Source of the DNA: Elgaria multicarinata webbii
Lineage: Eukaryota; Chordata; Lepidosauria; Squamata; Anguidae
Direction: 5' to 3'
Length of the DNA: 64,000 nucleotides
NCBI RefSeq assembly: GCF_023053635.1
Contig: NC_086178.1
Span: 93,418,226 to 93,482,225 of the forward strand
Within the stretch, counting starts at the first letter, position 1. Every line of letters starts with the position of its first letter. The notes below the pieces were generated by a model. It saw only the letters and a program-made list of their open reading frames with translations. It was not told where the DNA came from and searched no databases. Position numbers and translations under genes: made by a program. Positions 23,244-34,004 of this stretch are shown here, piece after piece.

Positions 23244-23879
23244 GTTAGTCATTGTTAACGAAGAATGGCTGCTTCTGGTGAAATGGTAACATGAACCCAT
23301 GCCAAGTTGCATATTCGTTCCCCAAGAGGAAGACAAACCAGTCACACCTCAGGTACCCAGCAGCTTTCAGCTCTGGGACTTTTGAACTGTGGTTAAGTGC
23401 TCTGGATATTCATTCTGCATAGTAAGTATCCTTTGATATAGCAATTTCATATTTTAAAAAAATGGGACTTCCTATTTCCATAAATGGATCTTCCTCCCCA
23501 CCAACCCCACCCCATCTGCCAACCCACAAAAAATCAAGAAAAGGCGGTTTAGCATGGCTAACTCACTTGGGTTTTTATCCCTTCTCTCTCCCAAATTTGG
23601 CATGCTTAGTAATTTATATTTTAAATTGTAAGAAGGCTGCATTGTATACAATTGTGTACCTATTGTGTAGTTTTTTCCTTCCTTGTGGTTGTGTTTTGGG
23701 GCTGTTTTCTTTTTTCCCCTCTCTCGATTTTTTAGAATAACTTTCAGAGTATTTACACTGCTGAGCAATTACGTTCAATGGACAGTAAGGGAACAAGCTG
23801 ACATTTTTTTAAAAAAAATGTTTTTTGTATATTAAAAATAAACATTCAACAAAATAATCATCATCATCATCATCTGGAA

Positions 23880-24410
23880 GTAATGGATTATATGGACAGA
23901 CACAGTACAGCTGCAAAAATAATTCACCAACAACTAGCCACCAAATTCAAACTCATCAAGCAACCTACACCATACTATACAATACATACTTACTTGAAAC
24001 GATCTTGGAAAATGCAGACCCTAAAAATGTACTGGGACAGAAAATAAGAACAAGACAATACTTTGCAACCGACCAGACATAACAGTTATAGACACACACA
24101 AAAACCTACTTCATTAATATAGCAATATCTAAAGACAAAAATGTTGTAGAAAAGGAAGAGGAAAAGTGAGAAAAATAACCCCTACTGGCTATGGAAGTTA
24201 AAGAATTATGGCAACAAGAAAAATTACAATTATTCCATTGATCACATCAGTCACTGGCATTACATCAAAACATTTTTCAAAAAACTTTCAGAAACTGGGC
24301 CTACCAAAATACATCCACCCCAACATCCAGAAAACAGTCATACTTAAAACATGTTCAATAGTCGGGAAATTTCTGAATCAGTAACTTGGCAAAGTCCATC
24401 ACGCTCATTT
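23880..24410 (+). mobile_element. Decayed LINE fragment, ORF2 C-terminal region
   Basis: Broken frames contain NRPDITVIDTHK, a degenerate KEEEKL..EVKELWQQ stretch, and LPKYIHPNIQKTVILKTCSI. These match the conserved block RPDI..D..KKAFIIDVA..KEKEKLEKY..L..EI..LW and the later IQKTVLLGTARI found after the reverse transcriptase in several LINE groups. Many stops. The group is uncertain (possibly R4/Dong-like). A (GAT)n run follows at 24438-24461. Confidence 0.6.
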
Positions 24411-24437
24411 AAAAAAACCATCAGGAGCAAGAAAAGA

Positions 24438-24461
24438 GGATGATGATGATGATGATGATAT
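24438..24461. repeat. (GAT)n microsatellite
   Basis: Seven or so GAT units; a short CAT run also lies near 23858, on the other side of the LINE fragment. Confidence 0.9.
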
Positions 24462-24718
24462 GCAAATACAGTAATGCATTTAACATATTGTCTAGTTTGG
24501 CCATAAGACACTCTGGGGGCAAATTTCTGTCTGCTCCGATGTCCCATGAACCCAGGAATTGAATTTCTCACAGTCTTCCCTTCATTGTTTCCACCATTTC
24601 TTTCCATTGATCAAGATCCTTGACCAATAACAAAAGCCAGCGAAAAACAGAATGTGTTGTCTCCATTGGTGAGAGGAAGAATGACAGAGCAGTAAAAACA
24701 TCCCTTTTATTTTTCCAG

Positions 24719-24915
24719 TTTGTCAAGACAATGGTTGCAGTCGTGATAACATTTGCCATCTGTTGGTTTCCTTTTCATCTCTACTTTCTCATCGCGAGTA
24801 CTTGGGAAAGTTTACTCAGGAAGATATACATTCAACAAGTATATCTGGCAGTATTTTGGCTTGCCATGAGCTCTGCAATGTATAGCCCAATTATTTATTG
24901 CTGTCTTAATCAAAG
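24719..24915 (+). CDS. TACR2: TACR2 exon 4 (TM6-TM7)
   Basis: The exon is 197 nt, starts after TTTTTCCAG and ends CAAAG|GTTAGT. It encodes [20 protein letters not shown] (helix 6 with the CWxP motif), extracellular loop 3, and helix 7 [18 protein letters not shown] followed by [10 protein letters not shown]. The codon at 24884-24886 is AGC (Ser) where tachykinin receptors have Asn of the NPxxY motif. The adjacent Cys pair is retained. Confidence 0.93.
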
Positions 24916-25024
24916 GTTAGTAGTACATGCATTCAGGGGATACAACTGCCCTGGAAATAGGACTGAAGGACCATATAAATATAGGTATAAATAAATGTTA
25001 GTGGGAGTTACAACCATTGACACC

Positions 25025-25230
25025 AAGGGTGGACAACTTTGGGCAGTCCAAGGTCCAAATTCCATGCCCCTGTACCCCAACTCCTGGAAGCCACATTTCT
25101 GCTGCCAACGGTTGGCAGCAGACCCCTTAAAACTAAGACACAAAAAGCGAATGGGGGCAGCAGGGGGCACAGTCGAGGTCACGGGGGGGCACATGTGGTC
25201 CACAGGTCATGTGATGCCCATCCTGATTTA
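25025..25230. mobile_element. Degraded MITE (GGGTGGGCAACC family)
   Basis: Begins AAGGGTGGACAACTTTGGGC and ends GGGGGCACATGTGGTCCACA. The family consensus (GGGTGGGCAACCTCAGG) is clearer at 53838 and 38975, and degraded relatives lie near 41790, 43870 and 51060. Confidence 0.5.
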
Positions 25231-25649
25231 CACCAAATAATTCCTTCCACCATGTTTTTTAACATTAGTAGATATACTTAAATCCAATTACATTTCAGAA
25301 AGCGGCCATGGGGTCAGGTAAGCCAAAACAGAGGTGGCATAACTGGGTAAAGGGGAAGCTAAGGGCTTACGGGCCAGATGAGATACAAAGAAGAAAAGAG
25401 GCTCAGGTAGTGAAGGGGCACAGCAGAAAGCACATTCACATGACAGCTCAGAAGTATCACTGAGTTCACTGGTGCTTCATCCCAAGTAAGCGGGGTAGGA
25501 TCAATGGAGGGTGGTGGCTCTGATGTCAGTGGATGGTGGATCTGCTCTGGGTTTCAGTCAGAACTCTAAAGAAGCTATCCAAGATGCTTCGGAGTTCTCC
25601 AAATGTCTCCCATGTTACATTGTCTCCCTTCATGGGAAACATTGCTCTC

Positions 25650-25975
25650 AGGGCATCATCAGATGAGTGTTTTTATCGCACACGCATTACTGCCCATTCA
25701 CAGTTCTTCACGCATCCTTTAGACATTGCCATCCGCCTCCTGCACACCTCCCACTAGTTTTTCCGTTGCAAAAAAAGACCCGGAAAATCCAACTTTTTTT
25801 TAAAAAAAAAAAAAACTTGCTGCCATTTCCTGTAGTGTGCAGGAAAAACAGCACAATAACGGGCCACGTGGCCGTTGCTGCTTCTTTTTCTCCCCGTGTA
25901 AAGAGATCATCAGTATTTGTTGGACAGCGACGATAGAGAAACGTGAAAATTCCCCCCCCCCCCGGTCTGATGACG
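25650..25975. mobile_element. Probable non-autonomous DNA transposon
   Basis: GGGCATCATCAGATGAGTG on the left pairs loosely with CCGGTCTGATGACGTTTT on the right. An A-run interrupts the middle. Boundaries are approximate. Confidence 0.35.
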
Positions 25976-26286
25976 TTTTCATCCTATGCCTGTTTCCCTA
26001 GAGCCACATGCAAGCCTCGACCCAATTTCAAAACCCCTTTGCAAACTTTAGGTTCAGACCTCTGGCAAGAGTGATCTGTTCCTCCCCCTAGCAGCCTACT
26101 GGGTGTGAAGGAACAGAGGGAGGGAGAGAAAAGGGGATGACCTCACCTTCCTCTAGCTGTGGTAATGAGGGCATGTGGCCCCTGAAAGATGCCCCCCCCC
26201 AAGGGAATGAAGCCTTTGACAGAAAATGGTTCACCACCCCAATCTCTACCATTTCACACTCTGTTTATGTTTGCCTCCATTTACAG

Positions 26287-26455
26287 GTTCCGCTCTGGTT
26301 TCAAGCTGGCTTTTCAGTGGTGCCCGTGCATCAAAGTAACAGAAACAGACAGACGTAACCTTACTCGCCCATTTACTGCAACGAGGATCCAGAGAGATCG
26401 ACTGTCCAACTTCCATACAAGCACAGGAACACAGAGAATGAGCACTGAGGAGTAA
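26287..26455 (+). CDS. TACR2: TACR2 exon 5 (cytosolic C-terminal tail)
   Basis: Starts after a TTTACAG acceptor, completing the Arg codon, and encodes FRSGFKLAFQWCPCIKV (human FRSGFRLAFRCCPWVTP), then a Ser/Thr-rich tail ending TGTQRMSTEE and TAA. The Cys pair in WCPC could be palmitoylated. The tail is several dozen residues shorter than in human. Confidence 0.92.
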
Positions 26456-26804
26456 TCATTGACTAATAAGGGTTTGGAAGTTTGAGTTTTAGGGTAATGG
26501 TTTGAATCATTGCTTCCAGCCATGTTTCTTTGTTGTAGCTTTAAAATTACTACACACAATGGTGACAGTTTTGTGGTTATTCTTTGAAGCCAGCTAATTT
26601 AATTTATAGGTTTTTAGCCCACCTTCCTCATGAAAGGAGTCAAGCTGTCTTGGTTTCACCACTTGATCAAGCTGTTCATGCATTTCCCCTCCCAACACGT
26701 ATTCAAGTTCTAACACATTGCCTTATACAGTTCCAAAAAAGAGTTGCAAATCTGCCAGTCCCTTGAAGAATCACACAAATAGTTCACTCACGCCATTTAA
26801 TAGG

Positions 26805-26810
26805 AATAAA
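26805..26810 (+). terminator. TACR2: Candidate TACR2 polyadenylation signal
   Basis: First AATAAA downstream of the TACR2 stop, about 350 nt into the presumed 3' untranslated region. No transcript evidence. Confidence 0.4.
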
Positions 26811-28165
26811 ATAACATAGATCCAAACTAGAACAAAAATAGCAGCAGGAGCAGCGGCCTTCAAAGCTGAAGTGAATCAGGGCCCCACCTCTCAGGTCAGG
26901 TGGAAAAGAGCCAGAAAAGCAGAAAGCAGGTCTTGCAGGTTTGACAGGTAAACAGGGATACTCCTAGATAAGCAGATGGAGGATTACAGCATAAAGGGAT
27001 TTTTTTCTAGCGGAAGATTTCTCCTGTTCCATTCTCCATCAAGAATATGTTTGCACCCGCAACGCATTGTTGGATTTTTATTTCCATTTCAGTTCATTGA
27101 TCTTTGCATGAATCGTATACATACAGAATTTGGCCTTTTTAAAACAAATCTAAATCTACACATTTACACCCAGGCACACACACAGCAGTGACTGGAATAG
27201 CAGGCTGAGCCATTCTATAGGATTATGAAGCAGCTGGAGTTTTCAAGAGGCAGAAACCTCTCCCTGCTCTTCCCAAGAACTTAGTGAGCTTCTTATTGTA
27301 AATGGGTAGATATGCATAAAAATCATCTTTTTTTTTCTGAAGAAAGGATGAAGGGAGGATGACTCAAAGGCACATCATATTTGTCGAAATTACTTCCAAG
27401 AAAGTTTGTGCCTCTTCATTGAGATAAGCTGTGGGTTGCACCGGCACTTTGCTGAAGTCCTGGTGCTACTGTCTAGAACTGAGCTCGTGTAGACTTACCA
27501 TTAGTGTACAGCGGGAGCAGCATGTCATATGTCATACCCTTCTGATGTACTCTGTTGATGCATGTCATAGATGTCAACATGGAGGATTCCATATGTAGCA
27601 GCACTCAGGTGCTGAAGATTTAACTTTTTGTCTCAGACAAACCTGAAATTTCAGAAAAGCAGTTGGCCTTGTTTGGCTTCTTCTCTCAGCTCTCGTTGTG
27701 CACCCACTCAGAGTGTTTCCCACTTCCATGGATTTCCTCATGCTTTGCTCTTTTGGGTTTCCAGCTGATCAGGTACTGGAGAGGACGCCTGCATGGACTT
27801 GCTGTTTCCTTTTCCAGCTTGCTTCTTTCACCTATTCAGTAATTCCAAAGTCACTGCCATTCATCCTTCTGTCATAGCTGTTTTGGGAGTGGGGGCAGGC
27901 AAAGAGGTTGGTCCAAGAAAACCTCAGTGTTTAATCATAGAATGGCATTTTTAAAAATTATTTGGGTTTTAAGTGCAAAAATCAGAATGGCATTATTTAC
28001 TCGTAGGCAGGAGTGTTGAACCGTTTTCAACCCAAAGCCCAAATGTATTTTCAAAGTTCTTGGAGGGCTGCATTCCCAAGCCAAAAAGTGGCAGGGCCGA
28101 AACACACACAAAATACACACAAATTTTAGCCAAAAGCTCTCACTGACAGTACATAAGCCTTAGAA

Positions 28166-28298
28166 CAGCCTTCCTCAACCTGGGGTGCTCCAGATGTGTT
28201 GGACTGCATCTCCCAGAATGCCCCAGCCAGCAGCTGGCTGGGGCATTCTGGGAGTTGTAGTCCAACACATCTGGAGCGCCCCAGGTTGAGGAAGGCTG
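28166..28298. mobile_element. Palindromic hAT-type MITE, 133 bp, exact 8-bp target duplication
   Basis: The whole element is a near-perfect inverted repeat: CAGCCTTCCTCAACCTGGGG through CCAGATGTGTTGGACT and CCCAGAATGCCCCAGCCAGC is mirrored to its end at GGCTG. The flanking 8 bp CCTTAGAA is identical on both sides (28158-28165 and 28299-28306). Diverged relatives are at 30895, 33115, 48333 and 49790. A transcript of it would fold into a long hairpin. Confidence 0.92.
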
Positions 28299-29337
28299 CC
28301 TTAGAAGAAGCAGTTCAATGTTTTAGAATGCTTCACATTATTACACATTATGTGACTGGGTCTCTTTAGCACAGCCCCAGCTACTGGATCAAGTGAGGTA
28401 TTGACCCCCACCCCACCCTCACTTGTACTAGAGTGAAGACTGTTCCAAATAAAACTGCTTTGAAAAATGGAATGCTGAATTCATGCAATATACGATTATT
28501 AGTCCTTAGTCAGCATAGCAATAAAACAGCGTACTGTAATGCAGGTTTTAAGTATTTATTGTAATTTATGAGGTAACAAGAATATTTTGCTTAATAAAGA
28601 AAAATGCTTGACTTTATATAAACTTATTAATTTGTATTATAAATAACCAGTCATTGATATCACTGGCAAAGTAAATTAATATGCTTTAAAATAGAAATAC
28701 AAAAGGAATATCTTCTTCTTCTGAAAATACCTTTCACATAAACTCATTCTTCCAGCAAAATAAAGAGCACAAAATAAGTTTCAAGAATTAAGAAACTTAT
28801 TTATCCCCCCTCCTTTACTAAATTAAAAAAGCAGCTTCGTTTTAACTTATTAAAGCATTTCAACAACCTGCTAAAAGAAATGTTCAGGATATCCTGATCA
28901 GTAGCAGCAGAAGCAGGTGACAGCATAAAGTGTATATATAAATGATACCTTTCCCTAAAAACTATACACTTTAACGGACTATTTTTACAAATGCTAAAAA
29001 AAGAAGGACCTTTACAATATCGAATGAATTTGAAATAACACACTTCCAAACGTTTCAATTGTGTCTGAGAAAACATGGAAGTTAAGACATTTGGGAAATA
29101 CAGTCATGCCTTGAAAGATTGATCATTCCCAATAAGGGAGAGTTACTGGCAACTCTGACCTGGGAAGAGTGACTATGCCCACCATTTACAAGTGCAAACT
29201 CCCCTCTGTGTGTTGTGGTTTGTCAAGATGTTCAACCACAAATCTTAAGATTTACTTTTAGTTACAGTCCATTGTACCTATTACAACTCAGGCAAGGGAA
29301 TGGAACCTCAAGCCTGATCTTTGTTTCTGGCATGAAG

Positions 29338-29436
29338 GGTGCAATCCTATGCATGTTTAGAGAGCAAAAAGTCCTACAACCCCCAGCATGCCCCAGCCAG
29401 CCATGTTGGCTGGGGAATCATGCATAGGATTGCATC
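29338..29436. mobile_element. Short palindromic MITE (GCAATCCTATGCATG)
   Basis: The ends GGTGCAATCCTATGCATG and CATGCATAGGATTGCATC are inverted partners. The middle carries a second hairpin, CCCCAGCCAGC..GTTGGCTGGGG. Confidence 0.75.
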
Positions 29437-29533
29437 CTAATTGGCTTAAACCTCAAATACCAAGACATGGAATGTATACTTTGAAAACAATTAGTAGTTT
29501 GTTGGCCACCCAGTACTTCTCAGATTACCTTTT

Positions 29534-29694
29534 GGTATGTAGGAAGCGGATTTACACCAAGCAAGACCATTGGTCTGTCTGGCTCAGTATTGTCTATACG
29601 GACTGGCAACATCTCTCCAGGGTTTCAGACAGGAGTCTTCTGAACCCGGGACCTTGGGCATGTGTAACTTGTGCCCTACCACTGTGCTAAAACC
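29534..29694 (-). mobile_element. tRNA-derived SINE
   Basis: On the minus strand the head reads AGCACAGTGGTAGGGC (A box) and GGTCCCGGGTTCAGA (B box). The body ends with GACCAATGGTCTTGC-like sequence and AAGCTTCCTA-like sequence. Related copies: 58619-58757 and the split copy at 34572/35243. Confidence 0.75.
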
Positions 29695-30264
29695 CTTTTC
29701 CTCTTTCATTATTGAAGGCACAAGCTACAAAAACATTATCAGGCTAATAGCCGGGAAGAGATTATAAATTGTGGCAAGCAGCCCAAAAAACAAATCAAAA
29801 AAACCAAGGGGGAAAAAACCCAAGCCCATTTATGTTAAGACTGGTACTGAAAAATTACCAATCAGCATGGTACATGGAAAGATTTGAAGCCAAGGATTCA
29901 AATGCATGTAACTAATGTCTGAAATCTGGCAAGACGTTCTAATATGTTTTTGTAAAACCTAAATTTTGCTAGTTCCAATATACACTCCGCAGGAAGTAAT
30001 CTGGAATAGTGTCAAGGATTTAATTTCAAATATTCCTGGTTTGTTTCTGTCACTTTTCTAACGGACACCATTTTTCCCCTTTAAAGAACCAATCGCCCCT
30101 TTGCCAGAAAGAATCACCAGACACTGATAAACACACATCAAAAAAAAAGTTTAATGTTGTCACAAAAATCCACTTTGCACTAGTATCATTGCTTCTAGTG
30201 CGCAATGTAAAAAGACTTTCTAGCACTGCAAAACCAGATAACCATGCAGATCTCCAAGAAGACA

Positions 30265-30266
<2 letters not shown>

Positions 30267-30297
<31 letters not shown>
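30267..30297. repeat. (CA)n microsatellite
   Basis: About fifteen CA units after CGCGC. Confidence 0.95.
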
Positions 30298-30299
<2 letters not shown>

Positions 30300-30690
30300 A
30301 AAGCGGAGTGAGATTACTGCTTGTGACTCATAGGTTACCACACAATATTCAATCACAGTGCACCAAAATGCAGATTGAAAATGGTTACTGGAAGCCAGGG
30401 CAATCCAAATCTTGCAGAATAGAGGAGAAAAATAAGTCTGCAAATCCTCCTCCTGCTTCTTTGGCCAGTAATGTGATAGATCTTATGAACATCACCAAGT
30501 TATACTTTGGAAAACAGAAGAAACCATGACTGCAGTAAGTTACTGTTGCTACATTTGTAAGACGCTTACTTGTAGGCCGCTGGCCAAACTTGAAAGACCA
30601 GCTCGCTTCATATTTATGCAATTCCAATCAGAAAGTGAACAGTGCTAGGAACTGGCTTTCCAATTCTAGCTAAATCTGGCCATACGACTG

Positions 30691-30834
30691 AGGCCATGGC
30701 TAGACCAGGCCTATATCCCAGGATTGTCCCAGGATCATCCCTGTGCATACAAATGACACACTGGGGATCCCAGGAGCAGGCAGGGACGACCCCTCAATTT
30801 GCCTTGGATAATCCTTAGGTCTAGCTAAGGCCTG
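30691..30834. mobile_element. MITE with GGCCATGGCTAGACC termini
   Basis: AGGCCATGGCTAGACCAGGC on the left and AGGTCTAGCTAAGGCCT on the right are inverted partners. The interior repeats CCCAGGAT(C/T) blocks. Confidence 0.6.
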
Positions 30835-30894
30835 AGATTTCCTTGGTTTATGCCAGCCTTACGCATCCTGGAACCTACTATGTGTATTGAGTTA

Positions 30895-30997
30895 GCACCT
30901 CCCATGATTCCCAGCTGGCATGGCAAATGGCCACACCAGCTGGGAATTATGGGAGTTGATGTCCAACACATCTGGAGAGTGCCAGGTTGAGGAAGGC
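30895..30997. mobile_element. Palindromic MITE, relative of 28166-28298
   Basis: The right half is GGGAGTTGATGTCCAACACA, TCTGGAGAGTGCCAGGTTGA and GGAAGGC. The left half is shortened to TCCCATGATTCCCAGCTGG. Confidence 0.7.
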
Positions 30998-32468
30998 AAT
31001 TTTATTTGCACTGGTTTGTTTGTGCTACCCTCTCACAATGCTTTTCCAGGCACCTTGGTATCCCCCACCCCACCCTACCCCAACCTGGGATGAAGCAAGG
31101 ACTCTCCCTTGAAGCTAGATGTTCATGTAATAGTTGAACAGTGCATCTATATATTTAGAAGTATGGTTCTGAAGTTAACGCCACTTTTTAAACCACGTGG
31201 AAATGTCAACTTCCAAAATAACATGGGTGCCATCCGGCTCCACTACGAGCAGTGTAATTTTGCCTCAGTTGGTTCCGCAGATGTTAATGGAAGGGAAAGT
31301 GCATTACATCTCCCTTCCATCCCTAACCCCAAGCCATACTATTTGGCTGTAGGCTCAGAATGTCGTAAGCATGTTTTAAAGCAATTGTGTGAGCACCTCC
31401 ACATGGAGACATTAGGTGAGGATTAGCAATCGCTGCAGATTAGGGCCTGACCGCCGCCACCAACACTATCGAAGTGCCCTGGGATGGCCCCCACCCATGC
31501 CAGTGAGCACGCTTACTCACCAGGCCAGGCACTTATTCCCATAGCTGTGGATTTACCAGGTAGCTGTGGCTGTGAAGTCGTCCCATTTTAATTTTCCCAC
31601 AATGCTCTGGAGTGAGATTATCGAGTGCTCTGAGGCCATTGTAGTAAACCAAGATGGTGGGCAGCTTCCCAGCCATTGATATTCTAAGCTCACAGTCAAT
31701 GGACTAGGTGAGCAGGAAGGCCAAATTGCAGCACTGCTGGTCAGCTGCTCAAAGATGCGGACTGCTGCCGCTGGCCCTGCACCAACACAGTGTCTCAAGA
31801 AATGCATCCACAAAATAGACTGACAGAAATTTAAGATCCTGTCTTCAGACACCTGCCAGCAACCTCCCCCCGCCAACGATATTTCCACATCCAATCACTC
31901 ATGCAGTTGCTTCGCAAACTTTACCCATGAACTCAGAATGTTACACCAGAAGTGGCTCTCAGCTGGGTCCAAAAGCAACAAGGGATATCAGAAATACCAT
32001 CTAATTTTAAAAAAAGCTCTATGAAATTACATCAAAACGGAGATAAAGGCCTATAAATTCATACCTTTCTCACAGCTAGAGATTTGGATTACCCCTGGGT
32101 CAATCGCTCGCTTGATTTTACTAGTACAAACTCGCCTTTTGAAACAGGTACACATTTTACTTGGAAATACGACATCACTCACCAAAGCAATGGGAAATGC
32201 CCAGTGATATTAGGCACGTGGGAAGGATCATTTATATTTATTTATTTTCCCTGTAACTGAATTTCGAATAGGATTTTTCAGGTTGTTAAGGGAAAAGCCG
32301 GTTACAGAGAGTTACATTGAATGCTCAGCGCTGTGAAAGCGTCACAGTTGTTTGTGAGCAGGGAGAGAGGGAAAAAGTGAAATAACATTTGGTTATAAAC
32401 TCAGAAGGGTTCTGCTAAGTCCCCTTTGCATAAGCATTTTCTTCATATTCAGTGTTCTTGGTGGCATA

Positions 32469-32474
32469 TTTATT
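32469..32474 (-). terminator. HK1: Candidate HK1 polyadenylation signal
   Basis: AATAAA on the minus strand, about 375 nt beyond the HK1 stop codon. A second, overlapping AATAAATAAA pair lies at 32237-32246, about 610 nt beyond the stop. Either could be used. Confidence 0.4.
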
Positions 32475-32847
32475 TAACATGGATCTACTAGAATATACGA
32501 CACAGACTACCACCTGCTCTTGTTCATGTATATCATTTGGCTGTCATTGTAGACCTCAAAAAATAAACTTATTTTTGACATCTGTTTAATTTACAGATCC
32601 ATCTTTTTTATGGCTACACAAAGGGAATGTACCAAATAGGGCAGAAAAAGACACATGCAGACAAGGGTTCAGAGGTGGGAGATATTATCAGCAACAGCAC
32701 ACTCTATTGAGGATCCTTTTTTTTTTTTTTAGACTCCAACTCTTCCATAAAGCAGAGAATTATGGGCTTCCCCTGCCAGTTCAGACTACAGAACCGCTGC
32801 TTTACAAGAAAGTGCTTGGAAGGCAGAATTAGCCAGTGCCGCAGAGT

Positions 32848-32992
32848 TCAGTGGTGCTCAGCGTCACGGAGTCTGCATCCCACGGCAGTGATGAGGGCAG
32901 CCCCTTTGCCGCTGCCGTCTTCGGAAAGAAGGAATGTCACGTTGCACTTGGGGGCCAGATCCTTGACGGTTTGGTGCATGACCTTCGAAAAG
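32848..32992 (-). CDS. HK1: HK1 exon 18 (C-terminal coding end)
   Basis: Follows a TTTTCTGTAG acceptor. Encodes [20 protein letters not shown], then [18 protein letters not shown] and CRLRDAEHH, ending [13 protein letters not shown] is the conserved nucleotide-site loop near the end of the C-lobe. The last nine residues differ from the human end. Confidence 0.94.
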
Positions 32993-33111
32993 CTACAGAA
33001 AACAAAGCAGGAGGGTTAAGGCTCATTCCTCTACCAGTTCATGGAGAGCGTCATTGCTACAACATTACTAAAGAGGGCTTATTGTGTTCTGAGCCAGATA
33101 TTCCGCATGGG

Positions 33112-33212
33112 GAATATGTGGCCCTTCAGGTGTTGTTGGGACTACAACTCCCAACATCCCTCAGCACTGGCTATGCTGGCGAGGGTTGATTGGAGGGCCA
33201 CACATTCCCCAC
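33112..33212. mobile_element. Palindromic MITE, diverged
   Basis: GGGAATATGTGGCCCTTCAG and GGAGGGCCACACATTCCCCA are inverted ends around GGACTACAACTCCCAACATC. Confidence 0.65.
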
Positions 33213-33419
33213 TGTGCATAAAATGATTGGCAAGGGCTGATAGAAGGAAGCCAGAAGCACCTGTGGGAAGAGGTAAACTCCTTATGCACACACCTATAAA
33301 GCATGGGGAGGAAAACTGCAGCCACGTCGACACAGTCATAAAACACAAGCGGGATGGAGGAACACCTGTGCTCTTGGGCATAGAAGTAAGTGAGCATATG
33401 GAATTTGGGAGGTTTTAAA

Positions 33420-33600
33420 CGCCTCCTGAAAATGCACTGGTTCACACGGGGTTTCCCTGACTCGTAACTAATTGCAATTCATTGTTCCATGCTACTGTTC
33501 TTGGTATTGCTTTTATTGTTGTTGTAGTTGAAATTGTTTTAATAGTGAATTTTAAATAGAGGTTTTTGATATTTATATAATATTTATATTATAACCACTT
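33420..33600 (+). mobile_element. L2-like LINE 3' fragment
   Basis: CGCCTCCTGAAAATGCACTG and GGGTTTCCCTGACTCGTAAC correspond to the ORF2 end seen at 20515-20560; the terminal hairpin is lost. Confidence 0.5.
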
Positions 33601-33825
33601 AGACGAGGCCCGCCTGGTGCCAACATGGTTAACTTTTTGGCGCCAGGACAAGACTTTTCTCCCAGGGATTTAGCAATATGAAATTAGCCTGGGTTTGTTT
33701 TTGTATGTTTTTATGGTTTTAAATTTTTGTATATTGTTTTTAAGTGTTTTTATCCTATGTAAACCGCTCAGAGAACTTCGGCTATGGAACGGTATACAAA
33801 TGTAATAAATAACAATAATTAGATA
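33600..33825 (+). mobile_element. L2-like LINE 3' end
   Basis: GACGAGGCCCGCCTGGTGCC, CAAGACTTTTCTCCCAGGGA, then TGTAAACCGCTCAGAGAACT and CGGTATACAAATGTAATAAA. Parallel to 20905-21150. Confidence 0.75.
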
Positions 33826-34004
33826 TTTTATTATATTAAGCAGTGTATAAGAATCAATAATAGTAGTAGTAGTAGTAATAAAAATAAACAAATACATCTA
33901 CACATGGATGCGCATACCACACATACACAGTGCAATGTGGGAAGACCCAATCTGTGATGGCTTGAATCCAACAAAGTAACCCCATGTAGGAAAGTAACCC
34001 CATG

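Larger units (their letters stand above)
23244..24718 (+). other. TACR2: TACR2 intron 3
   Basis: Non-coding. Holds a decayed LINE fragment (23880-24410) with CAT and GAT triplet runs on either side. The rest is AT-rich with nothing recognised. Confidence 0.85.
24916..26286 (+). other. TACR2: TACR2 intron 4
   Basis: Non-coding. Holds a GTGGACAAC-type MITE (25025-25230), a partial arm of the AGTGGAGGGTGGTGGCT family (25505-25620) and a probable transposon with CATCATCAGATGAG ends near 25650-25975. A C-run lies at 25951-25963. Confidence 0.8.
12773..26455 (+). other. TACR2: TACR2 gene: tachykinin receptor 2 (neurokinin-2 receptor), five exons
   Basis: The gene encodes a class A G-protein-coupled receptor of the plasma membrane that binds neurokinin A and signals mainly through Gq and phospholipase C. 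Five coding exons, all with GT-AG borders, join in frame to 372 codons plus a stop. Exons 2 and 4 are 195 and 197 nt, and each intron falls at the expected tachykinin-receptor position. All seven membrane helices are present, with Asp in helix 2 (NLALSDL), the conserved Cys of extracellular loop 1 (ERFCQF) and loop 2 (TKCKV), and CWFP in helix 6. Unusual features are ERY for DRY and SPIIY for NPIIY. The carboxyl tail is shorter than the human one. It converges with HK1 and diverges from TSPAN15, as in mammals. TACR1 and TACR3 fit worse in exon 1 and by synteny. Confidence 0.93.
26456..32847. other. TACR2-HK1 convergent spacer with both 3' untranslated regions
   Basis: TACR2 (plus) and HK1 (minus) end facing each other. 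Between them are the palindromic hAT MITE (28166-28298), short MITEs (29338, 30691, 30895), a tRNA SINE (29534) and a CA repeat (30267). I see no coding exon. The stretches 26900-28150, 28440-29330 and 31100-32840 contain nothing I can name; the last includes the HK1 3' untranslated region. Confidence 0.65.

Noticed and set aside
23043-23258. Extending TACR2 exon 3 upstream as an open frame from 23043
   Set aside because: The TTTCATTTTAG acceptor and the split Met codon set the exon start at 23087; the upstream frame is intron.
24344-24607. Open frame with a run of histidines
   Set aside because: The His run is the GAT microsatellite read on the minus strand.
29641-29690. Possible functional tRNA gene on the minus strand
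   Set aside because: A and B boxes are present, but the sequence cannot form a full cloverleaf and continues into a known SINE body.
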